From Sphingobium sp. MI1205 (GTDB lineage Bacteria > Pseudomonadota > Alphaproteobacteria > Sphingomonadales > Sphingomonadaceae), in NCBI RefSeq assembly GCF_001563285.1, contig NZ_CP005192.1, forward strand, positions 24,375 to 88,374: DNA of 64,000 nt, written 5' to 3'. This document shows, in pieces, positions 1-7,531 of this stretch. Each line of letters begins with the position of its first letter. Position 1 is the first letter of the stretch. The notes beneath the pieces are model-generated. The model did no database searches. It was not told where the DNA came from and saw only the letters and a list, made by a program, of their open reading frames with translations. The translations under genes and the position numbers were made by a program.

Positions 1-653
1 TCGGCAACCTTGACCCCCTCGGCCGCACAGGCGCCGAGCAGCCAGGCAACATAGTCGCGGCGTTCGGCGCCGATGCCCTCATAGTCGAAGGTGGTCGTGC
101 GGTAGCCGATCTCTTCCATTTGCGGGCGGCGCAGGTCGTTGCGTAGCCGAGGATGGCCGACCAGAAGGACCGACAGCAGCACGCCGGCATCAGCCACCAC
201 CTCCATCAACCGCTTGAGGCCGGTCAGCGTCTTGTGGTGCAGGTCATGCGCCTCGTCGACCACCAGTACGACCGGGCGCTTGCCCTTGCGCATGATGTCG
301 CGCAGGTCGCGCTCGCGGCGCTCGGCCTGCTTGGGAATCTTCACCTGGGCACGGTCACCGGGCGAGAGATCGTAGAACAGCGCCTCGATCAGCGAGGGCA
401 ACGAGGTGCGGCGCTTGTCGACCGCAAGCGACTTGGCGACGGCGACCTTGCCCGCCCGGGCCAGCTCGTCCTCGATGCGGCGCAGCAGGTGCGTCTTGCC
501 CGATCCGACCAGGCCGGAGACGACGATCAACCTGCCGGTCTGCACGGCCGCACAGACCTCGCGCACGAGGTTGCGCTGATGCTCTGTCTCGAAGTTGCCG
601 ACGCCTTGGAACGGGCGGGCGAGCCCGTAGCTGGATTGAACGTCGGCGAGCAT
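1..653 (-). CDS. AAA ATPase, TniB/ExeA-like transposition partner (3' part outside window)
   Basis: The reading frame stays open to the window edge, giving about 217 residues. It has a Walker A motif (GLVGSGKT, about residues 47-54) and a Walker B motif (VVLVVDEAHD, about 128-137), as in AAA_22-type ATPases that activate Mu-like transposases. Its ATG overlaps the stop of the upstream transposase by one base (TGATG), so translation is probably coupled. In the Tn5053/Tn7-like families the ATPase binds target DNA and stimulates the DDE transposase; that role is inferred from family and position. A TniQ-like gene might follow beyond base 1. The C-terminus is not visible. Confidence 0.85.
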   Translation of the reverse strand, partial: MLADVQSSYGLARPFQGVGNFETEHQRNLVREVCAAVQTGRLIVVSGLVGSGKTHLLRRIEDELARAGKVAVAKSLAVDKRRTSLPSLIEALFYDLSPGDRAQVKIPKQAERRERDLRDIMRKGKRPVVLVVDEAHDLHHKTLTGLKRLMEVVADAGVLLSVLLVGHPRLRNDLRRPQMEEIGYRTTTFDYEGIGAERRDYVAWLLGACAAEGVKVA

Positions 654-2305
654 CAGCTTGTCCCCCGTCTTGACTGGAACCGCTCTCGGATGCGGTCAGC
701 GATGATGGTCTTGTCGAGCGTTTCGCCCAGCAGCGCGTCGATGAAGGCGCGGTCTGCCTCAGGCAGCGAGCCGAGCGGTCGCCGGAGCTGGTCGACGATG
801 GCGTGGCGCGCCGCGAGCCCGGTCGGGTATGCCGTCTCGACCGCCGGCTCCGGAAAAGGTGTTTGCCGCACCGCGAGCCCTGCGGTGGAGGGCGGCAGCG
901 ACGGCAGCGGCCGGTCGCCGCCCGTCACGGTCGCGCGGGGCAGCCCCAGCTGGTCAGCGAGCCGGACCACCTTGTCGAGCCGCTCCTCGGCGCGGCTCTT
1001 CTGATACTTGCGATAGCGGTAGAGCGGCACGGCGCCGCGCGACGGCTCGTAAGGGCCATGCCGCTTGCCGTCATGCTCCACGAAGAGCTGCTGGTCGAAC
1101 AGCCCCCAGAGCAGCGTCACCGTCTCGCCGGCGAGCTCGGGCTCGACCTCGTAGGAAGCGCCCTCAACCGAGACGGTCGCGTCGCCCGCAACGGTGCGCC
1201 GCTCGGGCTCACGAGCGAAGGCGCAGAACCGCTCCCATGAACACATGGCCCGCACGCCATCGCCGGGCAGGTGCCGCAGCCAGTGCTCGATCCGCGCGTG
1301 TGGCTCGGAACGATGGTCGCCGTTGTTGTAGGTGACCAGCGCACGCCGCATCCACAGATTGGCTTCCGCCTCGTCCTTGGGTTTGTGGAAGTGGTACAAC
1401 GTCTCGTGCACCTCCTTCACCGTGCGGAACGGCCGCTCGACCTTGCCCTTGGCGCGGGCCGCGGTGTGCCGGTCGTCGGCCTTCGGCGGCAGATGGGTGA
1501 GGACGCGCACGCCGAGGCTGCCCATCACCGACTGGAACACGCGCGACCGGCTGACCGGGCCGTTGTCCATGTAGATCGTGACCGGCAGGCCCTGGAACGG
1601 CAGTTCGGGCTCAGGCTTGGCGGCGAAGGCGTTGAATAGAAAGCGCAGCGCGGACTCGGCATCCTCGCCATAGACGCTGCGATATTCCTGGTAGACCACG
1701 CCCGAGCAGTCATCGACGGCCGAGAACAGCATCAGCGTGGGTTTGCCGCGACCCTGCTCGATCCAGAGCGGCGCCTCGACCTGCTTGAGGTCGGACGGGC
1801 TCATGTCGAAGTGCCACAGCTCGTTGGATCGCCGCGCCTGAAAACGAACGGCTGCGTGGGGGCGGGTCACGCGGGCATAGTCCAGCCCTGATGAGCGGAG
1901 CAGCCGGTCGATGGTCGCCCGCTTCAGCAGGCCGGGTGCTACCTTGACCAGGCCCTCCGGCGTCTCGACGCCATCGGTTTCCAGGAACTCGATGGCGCGG
2001 GCGGTCGAAACGTGCCGGCCCTTCTTGTTGGTGGTCCTGATCTTCAGTGCGGCGACGATCTCGGCGTAGCGCTCCATCTCGGCCTGCGGGGCAACCCGCG
2101 TCGCACCATGGTCGGACCGGCGCACCGACTTGGGGCGGTTCAGCTCGCGCAACGCCCGGTAAAGGGTCCAGATGGAGATGCCATAGGCCTCGGCCGCACG
2201 GGCGATGATCTCGGTGCGACCGGGGTCGCGTGGGGGCAACAGCGACAACCGTCGGCGAAGATCGATCAGCGCCTCTCCAGGCGGTCGCTTCGCCCGGTCA
2301 GCCAT
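653..2305 (-). CDS. Mu/TniA-like DDE transposase (rve integrase core)
   Basis: A 550-residue protein when started at MADRAKRPPG; a longer in-frame ATG at 2356 lies inside the upstream recombinase and is less likely. The N-terminal ~100 residues contain a helix-turn-helix-like segment. The central integrase core shows the three acidic residues in context: D in HFDMS, D in YMDNGP and E in KGKVERPF. The C-terminal part resembles the beta-barrel of Mu transposases. The start overlaps the end of the serine recombinase by 8 bases and the stop overlaps the ATPase start, so the three genes form a coupled operon. DNA strand transfer is inferred from family. The element could be a Tn5053/Tn402 relative, but no terminal inverted repeats were identified. 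Confidence 0.85.
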   Translation of the reverse strand: MADRAKRPPGEALIDLRRRLSLLPPRDPGRTEIIARAAEAYGISIWTLYRALRELNRPKSVRRSDHGATRVAPQAEMERYAEIVAALKIRTTNKKGRHVSTARAIEFLETDGVETPEGLVKVAPGLLKRATIDRLLRSSGLDYARVTRPHAAVRFQARRSNELWHFDMSPSDLKQVEAPLWIEQGRGKPTLMLFSAVDDCSGVVYQEYRSVYGEDAESALRFLFNAFAAKPEPELPFQGLPVTIYMDNGPVSRSRVFQSVMGSLGVRVLTHLPPKADDRHTAARAKGKVERPFRTVKEVHETLYHFHKPKDEAEANLWMRRALVTYNNGDHRSEPHARIEHWLRHLPGDGVRAMCSWERFCAFAREPERRTVAGDATVSVEGASYEVEPELAGETVTLLWGLFDQQLFVEHDGKRHGPYEPSRGAVPLYRYRKYQKSRAEERLDKVVRLADQLGLPRATVTGGDRPLPSLPPSTAGLAVRQTPFPEPAVETAYPTGLAARHAIVDQLRRPLGSLPEADRAFIDALLGETLDKTIIADRIRERFQSRRGTS

Positions 2306-2894
2306 GGGCTGTTGCAGCCTCCTTGATCGATGCACCGCTGCCGCGCTTGCCTGCATAGCGATAGAGGGTCGCGACCGACACGCCCATGCGCTTGGCGATG
2401 TCGCGCACCGGCAACGTGCCCTCCTTCATCATCGCCCGTGCCGCGGCGACGTCGCTCGGGCGCATTGCCGATGGGCGGCCACCCTTGCGACCCTGCCGGC
2501 GCGCCTCCACTAGCCCCGCGGTAGTTCGCTCGCGGATCAGGGCACGCTCGAACTGCGCGATGGCGCCGAACACGTGAAAGGTGAGCATGCCACCCGGCGT
2601 TGTCGTGTCGATGCTCTCGGTCAGCGACACCAGCCCGATCTTCTCGCGCTCCAGATCCTCGGCCGTGGCGATCAACTTCTTGAGCGAGCGGGCGAGGCGG
2701 TCGAGCTTCCAAACAACCAGCGTGTCGCCTGCGCGCAGCACGTCTTCCAGAATGCGCGCCAGTTCGGGCCGGTCATCGCGCGCGCCCGACGCCTTTTCGG
2801 TGAACACCCGCTCGCAGCCGGCCCGCCGCAGCGCATCGAGCTGGAGCTCGGGGTTCTGGTCGCTGGTGCTGACCCTGGCATAGCCGACCCGCAT
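2298..2894 (-). CDS. Serine recombinase/resolvase (Pin/TniR type)
   Basis: A 198-residue small serine recombinase. The N-terminus MRVGYARVSTSDQ carries the catalytic serine in YARVS. The conserved catalytic block reads [15 protein letters not shown], followed by the long E helix (FERALIRERTTAGL) and a C-terminal Hin-type helix-turn-helix (DIAKRMGVSVATLYRYAG). It overlaps the downstream transposase by 8 bases. The ~100 bases upstream of its start are repeated in part near 31.7 kb, which fits a res-like site at its own promoter. Expected role: resolution of cointegrates made by the adjacent transposase. Confidence 0.9.
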   Translation of the reverse strand: MRVGYARVSTSDQNPELQLDALRRAGCERVFTEKASGARDDRPELARILEDVLRAGDTLVVWKLDRLARSLKKLIATAEDLEREKIGLVSLTESIDTTTPGGMLTFHVFGAIAQFERALIRERTTAGLVEARRQGRKGGRPSAMRPSDVAAARAMMKEGTLPVRDIAKRMGVSVATLYRYAGKRGSGASIKEAATAHG

Positions 2895-2905
2895 GAGCGT
2901 CTGAT

Positions 2906-3005
2906 CTTCTCCAAACTCGTGCGGGGCATACCGTTTTGCGACGCGGGTTTCCAGAACAGTTTTGACAAAGTGCGGCCCGCAGATTTACGTTGCCGGCCCA
3001 GCAAG
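2906..3005. repeat. Res-like sequence upstream of serine recombinase (copy A)
   Basis: This stretch contains TTTCCAGAACAGTTTTGAC and a following GGCCCGCAGAT block. It matches 31633-31737 at roughly four of five positions by eye. Its place directly upstream of a serine recombinase is where res sites normally lie. The core is nearly a dyad (CAGAAC-A-GTTTTG here; a perfect CAGAAC-A-GTTCTG in copy B). Function is inferred. Confidence 0.5.
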
Positions 3006-3059
3006 GCGATCGGCTCGTCAGAAACGGTCGTTTTGCAGAACCGCTGAGGAGCCGGGTTC

Positions 3060-3752
3060 ATGCAGGTGCTCGATACGGTTGGCTGGGTCGGTGATGGCGA
3101 CGACACCGACTTCTTCCTCGCAATCGAGCGCACCTTCGATCTGCGCCTGCGCTCGAACCTGCCTTGGACAACGTTCGGCGAGGTGCGTGACCATGTCGTC
3201 GCGCATGTCGCAGCCTACAGCGGGGGCGGCACGACATGCGCCACGCAGATGACGTTCTACAGGCTTCGACGCGCGCTCGGGCTTGGCCGGCACGTCGGGC
3301 CGGATGCGCCGTTGGCGCCGCTGATCGGTGGGAAGCTGCGCCAAGCGTTCAGCGACCTGGAAGCCGATACCGACCTCAAGATGCCGGCGACGCGAGCCGG
3401 ATGGCTTGGGATTGTCAGTGGTCTCTGCTTCGCTGTCGCGGTCGCGATCCTCGCCTTCACGACGCTGGCACCTCCCCTTCGCATCTTCGCTGCTGGAGCG
3501 AGCGCCTACGCGGGGCTATGGTTACGGCACCTCGACCGCCGGCGATTACCTCGGAGGTGCGACACTATCGGCGATCTCGCCCGACTGGTCACGGAGCAGA
3601 ACCGTGGCAGGCTTGCCCGCGACGGCGCGCGCCTCACCGCCCCCGAGATTTGGCGGATCATCCAGCAACTGGCCGCCGAGGAGAGCGGGATCGACCCCGA
3701 TCTGATTGGGTCGGAAACGACCTTCTTCCGAGCCAAAGTGCGAGCAGCCTGA
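3060..3752 (+). CDS. Hypothetical membrane protein with ACP-like N-terminal segment
   Basis: 230 residues, started at the ATG after CTGAGGAGCC. Not confidently recognised. One strongly hydrophobic region (about residues 118-155, WLGIVSGLCFAVAVAILAF then a second short segment) predicts one or two membrane helices. The soluble segments before and after it (IERTFDLRLRSNLPWTTFGEV and TIGDLARLV) both resemble the end of an acyl-carrier-like fold, but no DSL attachment motif is seen. The next gene is also a membrane protein, only 28 bases downstream, so the two may be co-transcribed. Confidence 0.55.
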   Translation: MQVLDTVGWVGDGDDTDFFLAIERTFDLRLRSNLPWTTFGEVRDHVVAHVAAYSGGGTTCATQMTFYRLRRALGLGRHVGPDAPLAPLIGGKLRQAFSDLEADTDLKMPATRAGWLGIVSGLCFAVAVAILAFTTLAPPLRIFAAGASAYAGLWLRHLDRRRLPRRCDTIGDLARLVTEQNRGRLARDGARLTAPEIWRIIQQLAAEESGIDPDLIGSETTFFRAKVRAA

Positions 3753-3780
3753 TCAATGGCTTACTGGATTGCATAGATTG

Positions 3781-4233
3781 ATGCCGAGACACGGGACATT
3801 GCGTGGCGTCGGACTGACGGCTTTGGGTGCCGTTGTCGTCGCAGGCTCTTTCGTCGCTCTCGGATTGCGACCGGATGGGATCGCCAGCTACTATCGCGAT
3901 ACGCTGACTCCGGCAGGGTTTGCCATTTGGTTCTGCGGCTTCGTAGCCGCCACACTCGCTCCACCCGCCATAGCTGTACTCTGCTGGTTTGGCGCCATGC
4001 GGTTCCGCTACGGGTGGCTTCTCCACATCCTGCTTGTTCCTGCCACCTACGCCGCTGTGCGAGGATCAATCGCGCTCATGCTCGCGGTAGCAAGTGAGCC
4101 GGACAGCGATGGCCCAACGAGATGGGCTACCGATCCAGCAGTGATGCTGATGGTGGTTTGCCCCATCGTGTACTTTCTGATCTTGGGTTCCACAAAGCTG
4201 CGTGAGCATCGCGCATCAGCAAATGACTGCTAA
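3781..4233 (+). CDS. Hypothetical small multi-pass membrane protein
   Basis: 150 residues from MPRHGTLRG; an upstream in-frame ATG overlaps the previous gene and adds an unlikely N-terminus. Four hydrophobic segments are visible (LTALGAVVVAGSFVALGL, FAIWFCGFVAATLAPPAIAVL, LLHILLVPATYAAVRG, AVMLMVVCPIVYFLIL), predicting an integral membrane protein. No family recognised. It follows another unknown membrane protein and is separated from the parA gene by an almost 490-base non-coding stretch. Confidence 0.5.
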   Translation: MPRHGTLRGVGLTALGAVVVAGSFVALGLRPDGIASYYRDTLTPAGFAIWFCGFVAATLAPPAIAVLCWFGAMRFRYGWLLHILLVPATYAAVRGSIALMLAVASEPDSDGPTRWATDPAVMLMVVCPIVYFLILGSTKLREHRASANDC

Positions 4234-4666
4234 TCTCGACTTTGTAGTTGGCAGATACCATGAGCGGCCCTTTGCCGTTTGCGAGCAGACGCGGATGATG
4301 GCGAGCACATTGTCGGATAGCGTGAGCAGCATAGTCGGCTCGTTGTCAGGTAATCTGGGCAGGAAAAGGCGCTGTTTGCGAGCAGAAGCTGCTACGGTTG
4401 CAAGCGCCTACATGTAGCTGAGGTCGCTGCGGCACGAGCAGTAATCAGGCCTTTGTCTCTAACTTAGCACTACTTTGGCAGAAGCGTAAGGTGATCGGCG
4501 AGTGCTGGGACATACCGTCAGGACCGCGCGCAAATGGCTTGAGCAGGCCGGAGCGCCGCTTTGCCCGATCGAGGATCACGGCCAGATGAGCCAGAGCCGC
4601 TGGACGACGACAGCGAGGATGAGGGCGACGAGGGGGAATAAGCGCCCCAATCAAATGTATATCCCT
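4234..4666. other. Intergenic region without a recognised gene
   Basis: No convincing ORF. Near 4580-4640 one plus-strand frame ends in a very acidic peptide ([17 protein letters not shown] then stop), which looks like the 3' tail of a decayed gene. A neighbouring frame contains a plausible KWLEQAGAPL helix. It may therefore be a frameshifted remnant. Its last bases lead into the putative parA operator. Confidence 0.3.
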
Positions 4667-4686
4667 TAGCATTACAAACCATGCTA
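4667..4686. promoter_or_regulatory. Inverted repeat upstream of parA (possible operator or centromere half)
   Basis: TAGCAT and ATGCTA arms separated by 8 bases lie 35 bases before the parA start. A further TAGCAT occurs at 5355-5360, between parA and the RHH gene. RHH partner proteins of this type often bind such repeats to autoregulate and to form the partition complex; that function is inferred. Confidence 0.4.
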
Positions 4687-4721
4687 CAGCGCAACCATAT
4701 TGCCAGCGGAGCGAGAGCAGA

Positions 4722-5357
4722 ATGATATTGGCAGTCGGAAACACTAAGGGCGGTGTCGGCAAGACGACCCTTGCCGTCAACCTCGCGGTGGCGCGCGCGC
4801 TTGCGGGCCGCGACCTCTTGCTGGTGGACGGCGACGAGCAGGGGACCGCCCTCACCTTTACCGAGCTGCGCGCCGATCGACTTGGGCAAGCTGGCTATAC
4901 CGCCGTTGCGCTCACCGGCGCGGCGCTTCGCAGCCAGGTCCGCCAGCTCGCGGCCAAATATGACGATATTATCATTGACGTGGGCGGCCGTGATACCGGC
5001 TCGCTGCGCGCCGCGCTCACCGTGGCTGACACGTTGCTGGTGCCGGTGCAGCCGCGCAGCTTCGACGTGTGGGCGCTTGACCAGGTTGCGGCGCTGGTGG
5101 CCGAGGCGCGCGAGATCAACGAGGGCTTGCGCGCCGTCGCCGTGCTGAACGGCGCGGACGCGCAAGGGGCCGACAATGAGGCCGCCTTGGAAATGATCGG
5201 CGACATTGAGGGGATCGAGGTGCTGCCCACGTCGATAGTGCGGCGCAAGGCGTTCCCGAACGCGGCGGCCGAGGGCAGGGCGGTAGGGGAGCAATCGCCG
5301 CGTGACGCCAAGGCGATCGACGAGCTGGCCGCATTGGTCAGCGCGGTATTTGTATAG
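4722..5357 (+). CDS. parA: ParA-family partition ATPase (short type)
   Basis: 211 residues with a canonical deviant Walker A box [10 protein letters not shown] at residues 7-16, including the signature lysine K9. A Walker A' region (LLLVDGDEQ) and Walker B-like IIIDVGGRD follow. The lack of an N-terminal HTH makes it a small type Ib-like ParA. The next gene, 25 bases downstream, encodes a ribbon-helix-helix protein, the usual centromere-binding partner. Together they should segregate the replicon whose rep gene lies immediately after. This is the first of two ParA proteins in the window. Confidence 0.9.
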   Translation: MILAVGNTKGGVGKTTLAVNLAVARALAGRDLLLVDGDEQGTALTFTELRADRLGQAGYTAVALTGAALRSQVRQLAAKYDDIIIDVGGRDTGSLRAALTVADTLLVPVQPRSFDVWALDQVAALVAEAREINEGLRAVAVLNGADAQGADNEAALEMIGDIEGIEVLPTSIVRRKAFPNAAAEGRAVGEQSPRDAKAIDELAALVSAVFV

Positions 5358-5382
5358 CATAATGATAGCGGAGTGAATTTCG

Positions 5383-5664
5383 ATGGCTATCGCTCGTAAA
5401 CCGAACAGCAAGCCCAAGTCGCCGATGGATGAGGCGGCGGCCGATGCCTTCATTGCCGGGGCGGCCAAGCCGAAGGCCGAGCCGATCGCGACCGAGGCCG
5501 ACGAGGCGGGGCAGGGGGCCGAGCCGCGCAAGTCGCCGGTGATGCTCCGTTTCGATCGCGCGTTGCTGGCGAAGGTCGATGCAGCGGCCAAGCGGCGCGG
5601 GATCAGCCGCAGCGCATGGATACAGTTCACGGTGAGCCGTGCGCTCGATGCCGGCGAGGGGTAG
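5383..5664 (+). CDS. Ribbon-helix-helix partition/centromere-binding protein
   Basis: 93 residues. The first ~45 are low-complexity and rich in Ala, Lys and Glu (flexible tail). The C-terminal part (VMLRFDRALLAKVDAAAKRRGISRSAWIQFTVSRAL) is a clear RHH fold. GATAGCGGAG lies before the ATG. The arrangement parA-RHH matches type Ib partition cassettes in which the RHH protein replaces ParB. A flexible tail that stimulates ParA ATPase is typical of such proteins; that is inferred here. Confidence 0.75.
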   Translation: MAIARKPNSKPKSPMDEAAADAFIAGAAKPKAEPIATEADEAGQGAEPRKSPVMLRFDRALLAKVDAAAKRRGISRSAWIQFTVSRALDAGEG

Positions 5665-5698
5665 GGCCGGCTAGGGCGAGGCGGCCCCGGCGCGCGAA

Positions 5699-5715
5699 AA
5701 GTGAGTTTTGGGGTA
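5699..5715 (-). repeat. Isolated iteron, reverse orientation
   Basis: Reads TACCCCAAAACTCACTT on the minus strand, combining the TACCCC start and AAAACTCACTT end seen in oriV iterons. It lies just past the rep stop codon, between the partition and rep genes. It could bind Rep outside the origin (copy-number handcuffing); inferred. Confidence 0.6.
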
Positions 5716-5720
5716 GGGGT

Positions 5721-6632
5721 TCACCTTTGGGCGGCGGGCGCGCTGAAATCCACCAGCACCGGCATTTCGGGTATATCGCCGCGCAGTTTGGCGCGGCGGA
5801 CGATGCTATGTTGGTCGATCAGGTTTTGCGCGTCACGACGGCCGCTCATGGTTTTCGGGAGCCACATCATAGAAACCCGCTCGACCTTGCGCCCCTTCTT
5901 GATCGGGGTGAACTCGACCCAGAAGGGGCAGAGCTTGTTGATTTCCTCCTGGGCGACCTTGAGGCAGTATTTGTTGAAATCAGCGAACCGTTCCAACTTG
6001 CCTTCCGGCACGTTGAGCAGGCCGCGTAGCTCCGCAATCGTGAACTCTTCGCTTTGCTTATATTCGAGGCCGATACGGCGTTCGATCATTTCATAGAGGC
6101 ACAGCGCGTATTTCGACTCGAAACAATACATCACTTGCGTCTTAAGTCGCGCATAGACCTCGCTGTTACGCAAAATCTCAATCAGTTCTTCGGGGATGCG
6201 GTAATGCAGGAAGCCGTCTTTTTCGAGGCTTTCGTCGCTGGAGCCGAGAAGCTGAACGCGGCGCTTGTAGCTCTTGCCGCCCTTGCGGATCGTGACGATG
6301 GCGATTGTGCCCATCAGGCGCAGCAGCGAGCTTTCTATGCGCTCGTTGCCTTGGTGCGTGCCCTTGAGCGCGGTTTTGGCGATGCGGTGAATGACCGGCT
6401 CGCTGATCCGCTCCCAGGCGTTGGCAATCAGCAGATTGTAGATTCGGCGATCGGCGAGGGTGAGGGGGGACAGCTCGACAATATCGACCAGCTCGCCGGG
6501 TTTGACGATTTCCCCGTAATTGGCGGGATCGAACGGGTTTCCGCGCCCCTTTTGCGAGAGGGTGAGGGCGGTATCATCGCCTAGGGCAATCTTTGCCTTT
6601 CCGTTATTTACAGGTGAGCTTGCGCGAGTCAT
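5721..6632 (-). CDS. repA: Plasmid replication initiator (Rep_3/RepB superfamily)
   Basis: 303 residues, started at MTRASSPVNN with AGGA just upstream. The body (residues ~45-270) has the winged-helix pattern of Rep_3 initiators: LADRRIYNLLIANAW, then a central KTQVMYCFESKYALCLYEMIERR segment and a second winged helix (FTIAELRGLLNVPEGKLERFADFNKYCL). Five regularly spaced iterons lie upstream, and stray iterons flank the gene. The protein is expected to bind the iterons to open a theta-type origin and to repress its own promoter, which the iteron array overlaps. Very common on sphingomonad plasmids. Confidence 0.88.
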   Translation of the reverse strand: MTRASSPVNNGKAKIALGDDTALTLSQKGRGNPFDPANYGEIVKPGELVDIVELSPLTLADRRIYNLLIANAWERISEPVIHRIAKTALKGTHQGNERIESSLLRLMGTIAIVTIRKGGKSYKRRVQLLGSSDESLEKDGFLHYRIPEELIEILRNSEVYARLKTQVMYCFESKYALCLYEMIERRIGLEYKQSEEFTIAELRGLLNVPEGKLERFADFNKYCLKVAQEEINKLCPFWVEFTPIKKGRKVERVSMMWLPKTMSGRRDAQNLIDQHSIVRRAKLRGDIPEMPVLVDFSAPAAQR

Positions 6633-6701
6633 GTCCTCACTTTAGCAGCAACGGTGAGCTAGGCAATTCCTAAAGCTCCCCGATGGAGGGTGGGGAGGGG
6701 A

Positions 6702-6836
6702 TACCCCAAACCTCACCGTTGATTTGGCGGCTACCCCAACACTCACCGGACTCGACCCCAAAACTCACTTTTACCGACCCCAAAACTCACCGAAGGCTAC
6801 CCCAACACTCACGCGACTCGACCCCAAAACTCACTT
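6702..6836 (+). repeat. Iteron array (TACCCCAAMACTCAC family, 22-bp period)
   Basis: Copies of (T/G)ACCCCAA(A/C)ACTCAC start at 6732, 6754, 6776, 6798 and 6820, an exact 22-bp period (two helical turns). A sixth copy starts at 6702 with a 30-bp gap. T-type and G-type variants are mixed in the order T,G,G,T,G. Likely Rep-binding sites. Confidence 0.92.
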
Positions 6837-6957
6837 TTCGGGGCAATTTTTCTTGGTTTTCTGCGGGTTTGAGGCACCCTGAATCTTGAATCTAAGAAGA
6901 ATCTTTGAATCAGAACGCGAACGGTGAGTTTTAGGTGAGTTTTAGGGTAGCCCTGCC

Positions 6958-6966
6958 TGTGGATAA
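6958..6966 (-). promoter_or_regulatory. DnaA box
   Basis: Minus-strand TTATCCACA, an exact consensus DnaA-binding site, 120 bases beyond the iteron array and next to the inverted half-iterons. Confidence 0.75.
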
Positions 6967-7133
6967 CTCCGAACTCGCCGCATCGTCAGACCCGAAGAAG
7001 AAGAAGAAGAACACCGTCTCCTGGAGCTTCGCCCCGCCGGCTCGCGACCTTCAGCCGCCCCGGATCGCTTTAGCGATCCTCCCACCCGGCATCCCCATGA
7101 TGGACCGGCTCCGCCGGTACGCTTTTTGTTTGA

Positions 7134-7440
7134 TTAGAAATGTTTAAACACCACGTCCCTACCGCAACGACAGCGCCAACGGCCAAGTAGCAAATTGGCT
7201 TTCTTGGAAAGCCAAACGGATAGGGTGGTGATCCAATTGAGAGGGCGGAGCAGGCGGAAACGTCGCCCCTGGTGCGATTTCCGAGCCGCTGGGGCGCATT
7301 TCGGGGTGGGGGACAGGAAATGAGGTTGGAGCAGCAAATGCGCTTTACGGGCTTCCTGGGCGGCCGATTTTTTGGAAGCTAGATCTTCGACCTTCAGGGG
7401 ATCATCCACCGCTGCGTCGATCGCTAATGGTGAGGTCATA
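7134..7440 (-). CDS. Small hypothetical protein near oriV
   Basis: 101 residues if started at MTSPLAID. The N-terminal half (DPLKVEDLASKKSAAQEARKAHLL) looks protein-like; the C-terminal half is basic and Cys/Trp-containing (LGRWRCRCGRDV). No family recognised. An iteron (7439-7455) overlaps the start and the ribosome-binding region, so Rep could repress it. It may be spurious. Confidence 0.3.
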
Positions 7441-7455
7441 CCCCAAACCTCACCT
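7439..7455 (+). repeat. Isolated iteron upstream of small ORF
   Basis: TACCCCAAACCTCACCT, the same variant as the offset oriV iteron at 6702, about 600 bases away from the array. It covers the translation start region of the minus-strand ORF at 7134-7440. Confidence 0.65.
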
Positions 7456-7531
7456 TTAGAACGCCAGTAGGCGATTTTCCGCGCTTTCGAGCGATTTCTA
7501 TGACCAGGGAGGGATGGCAGAGCGCCATCAT

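Larger units (their letters stand above)
6700..6970. other. Predicted oriV (iterons, AT-rich stretch, DnaA box)
   Basis: The region upstream of rep holds one offset and five phased iterons (6702-6836), then an AT-rich segment (about 6840-6920). Two inverted half-iterons follow (minus-strand CTAAAACTCACCG at 6922-6934 and TACCCTAAAACTCACC at 6934-6949), then a perfect DnaA box. This is the standard architecture of an iteron-regulated theta origin. Replication start and direction are not visible. Confidence 0.85.

Noticed and set aside
153..1004. Long plus-strand ORF opposite the AAA ATPase and transposase
   Set aside because: Shadow of the minus-strand genes in GC-rich DNA; no domain, and the minus-strand frames have clear motifs.
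4518..5630. 370-codon minus-strand ORF across parA and the RHH gene
   Set aside because: Antisense to a well-supported ParA with canonical motifs; composition is Arg/Ser-rich as expected of a shadow frame.
6702..6836. Iteron block as CRISPR repeats
   Set aside because: Period is 22 bp with 5-6 bp between conserved cores, and the block sits directly upstream of a replication initiator.
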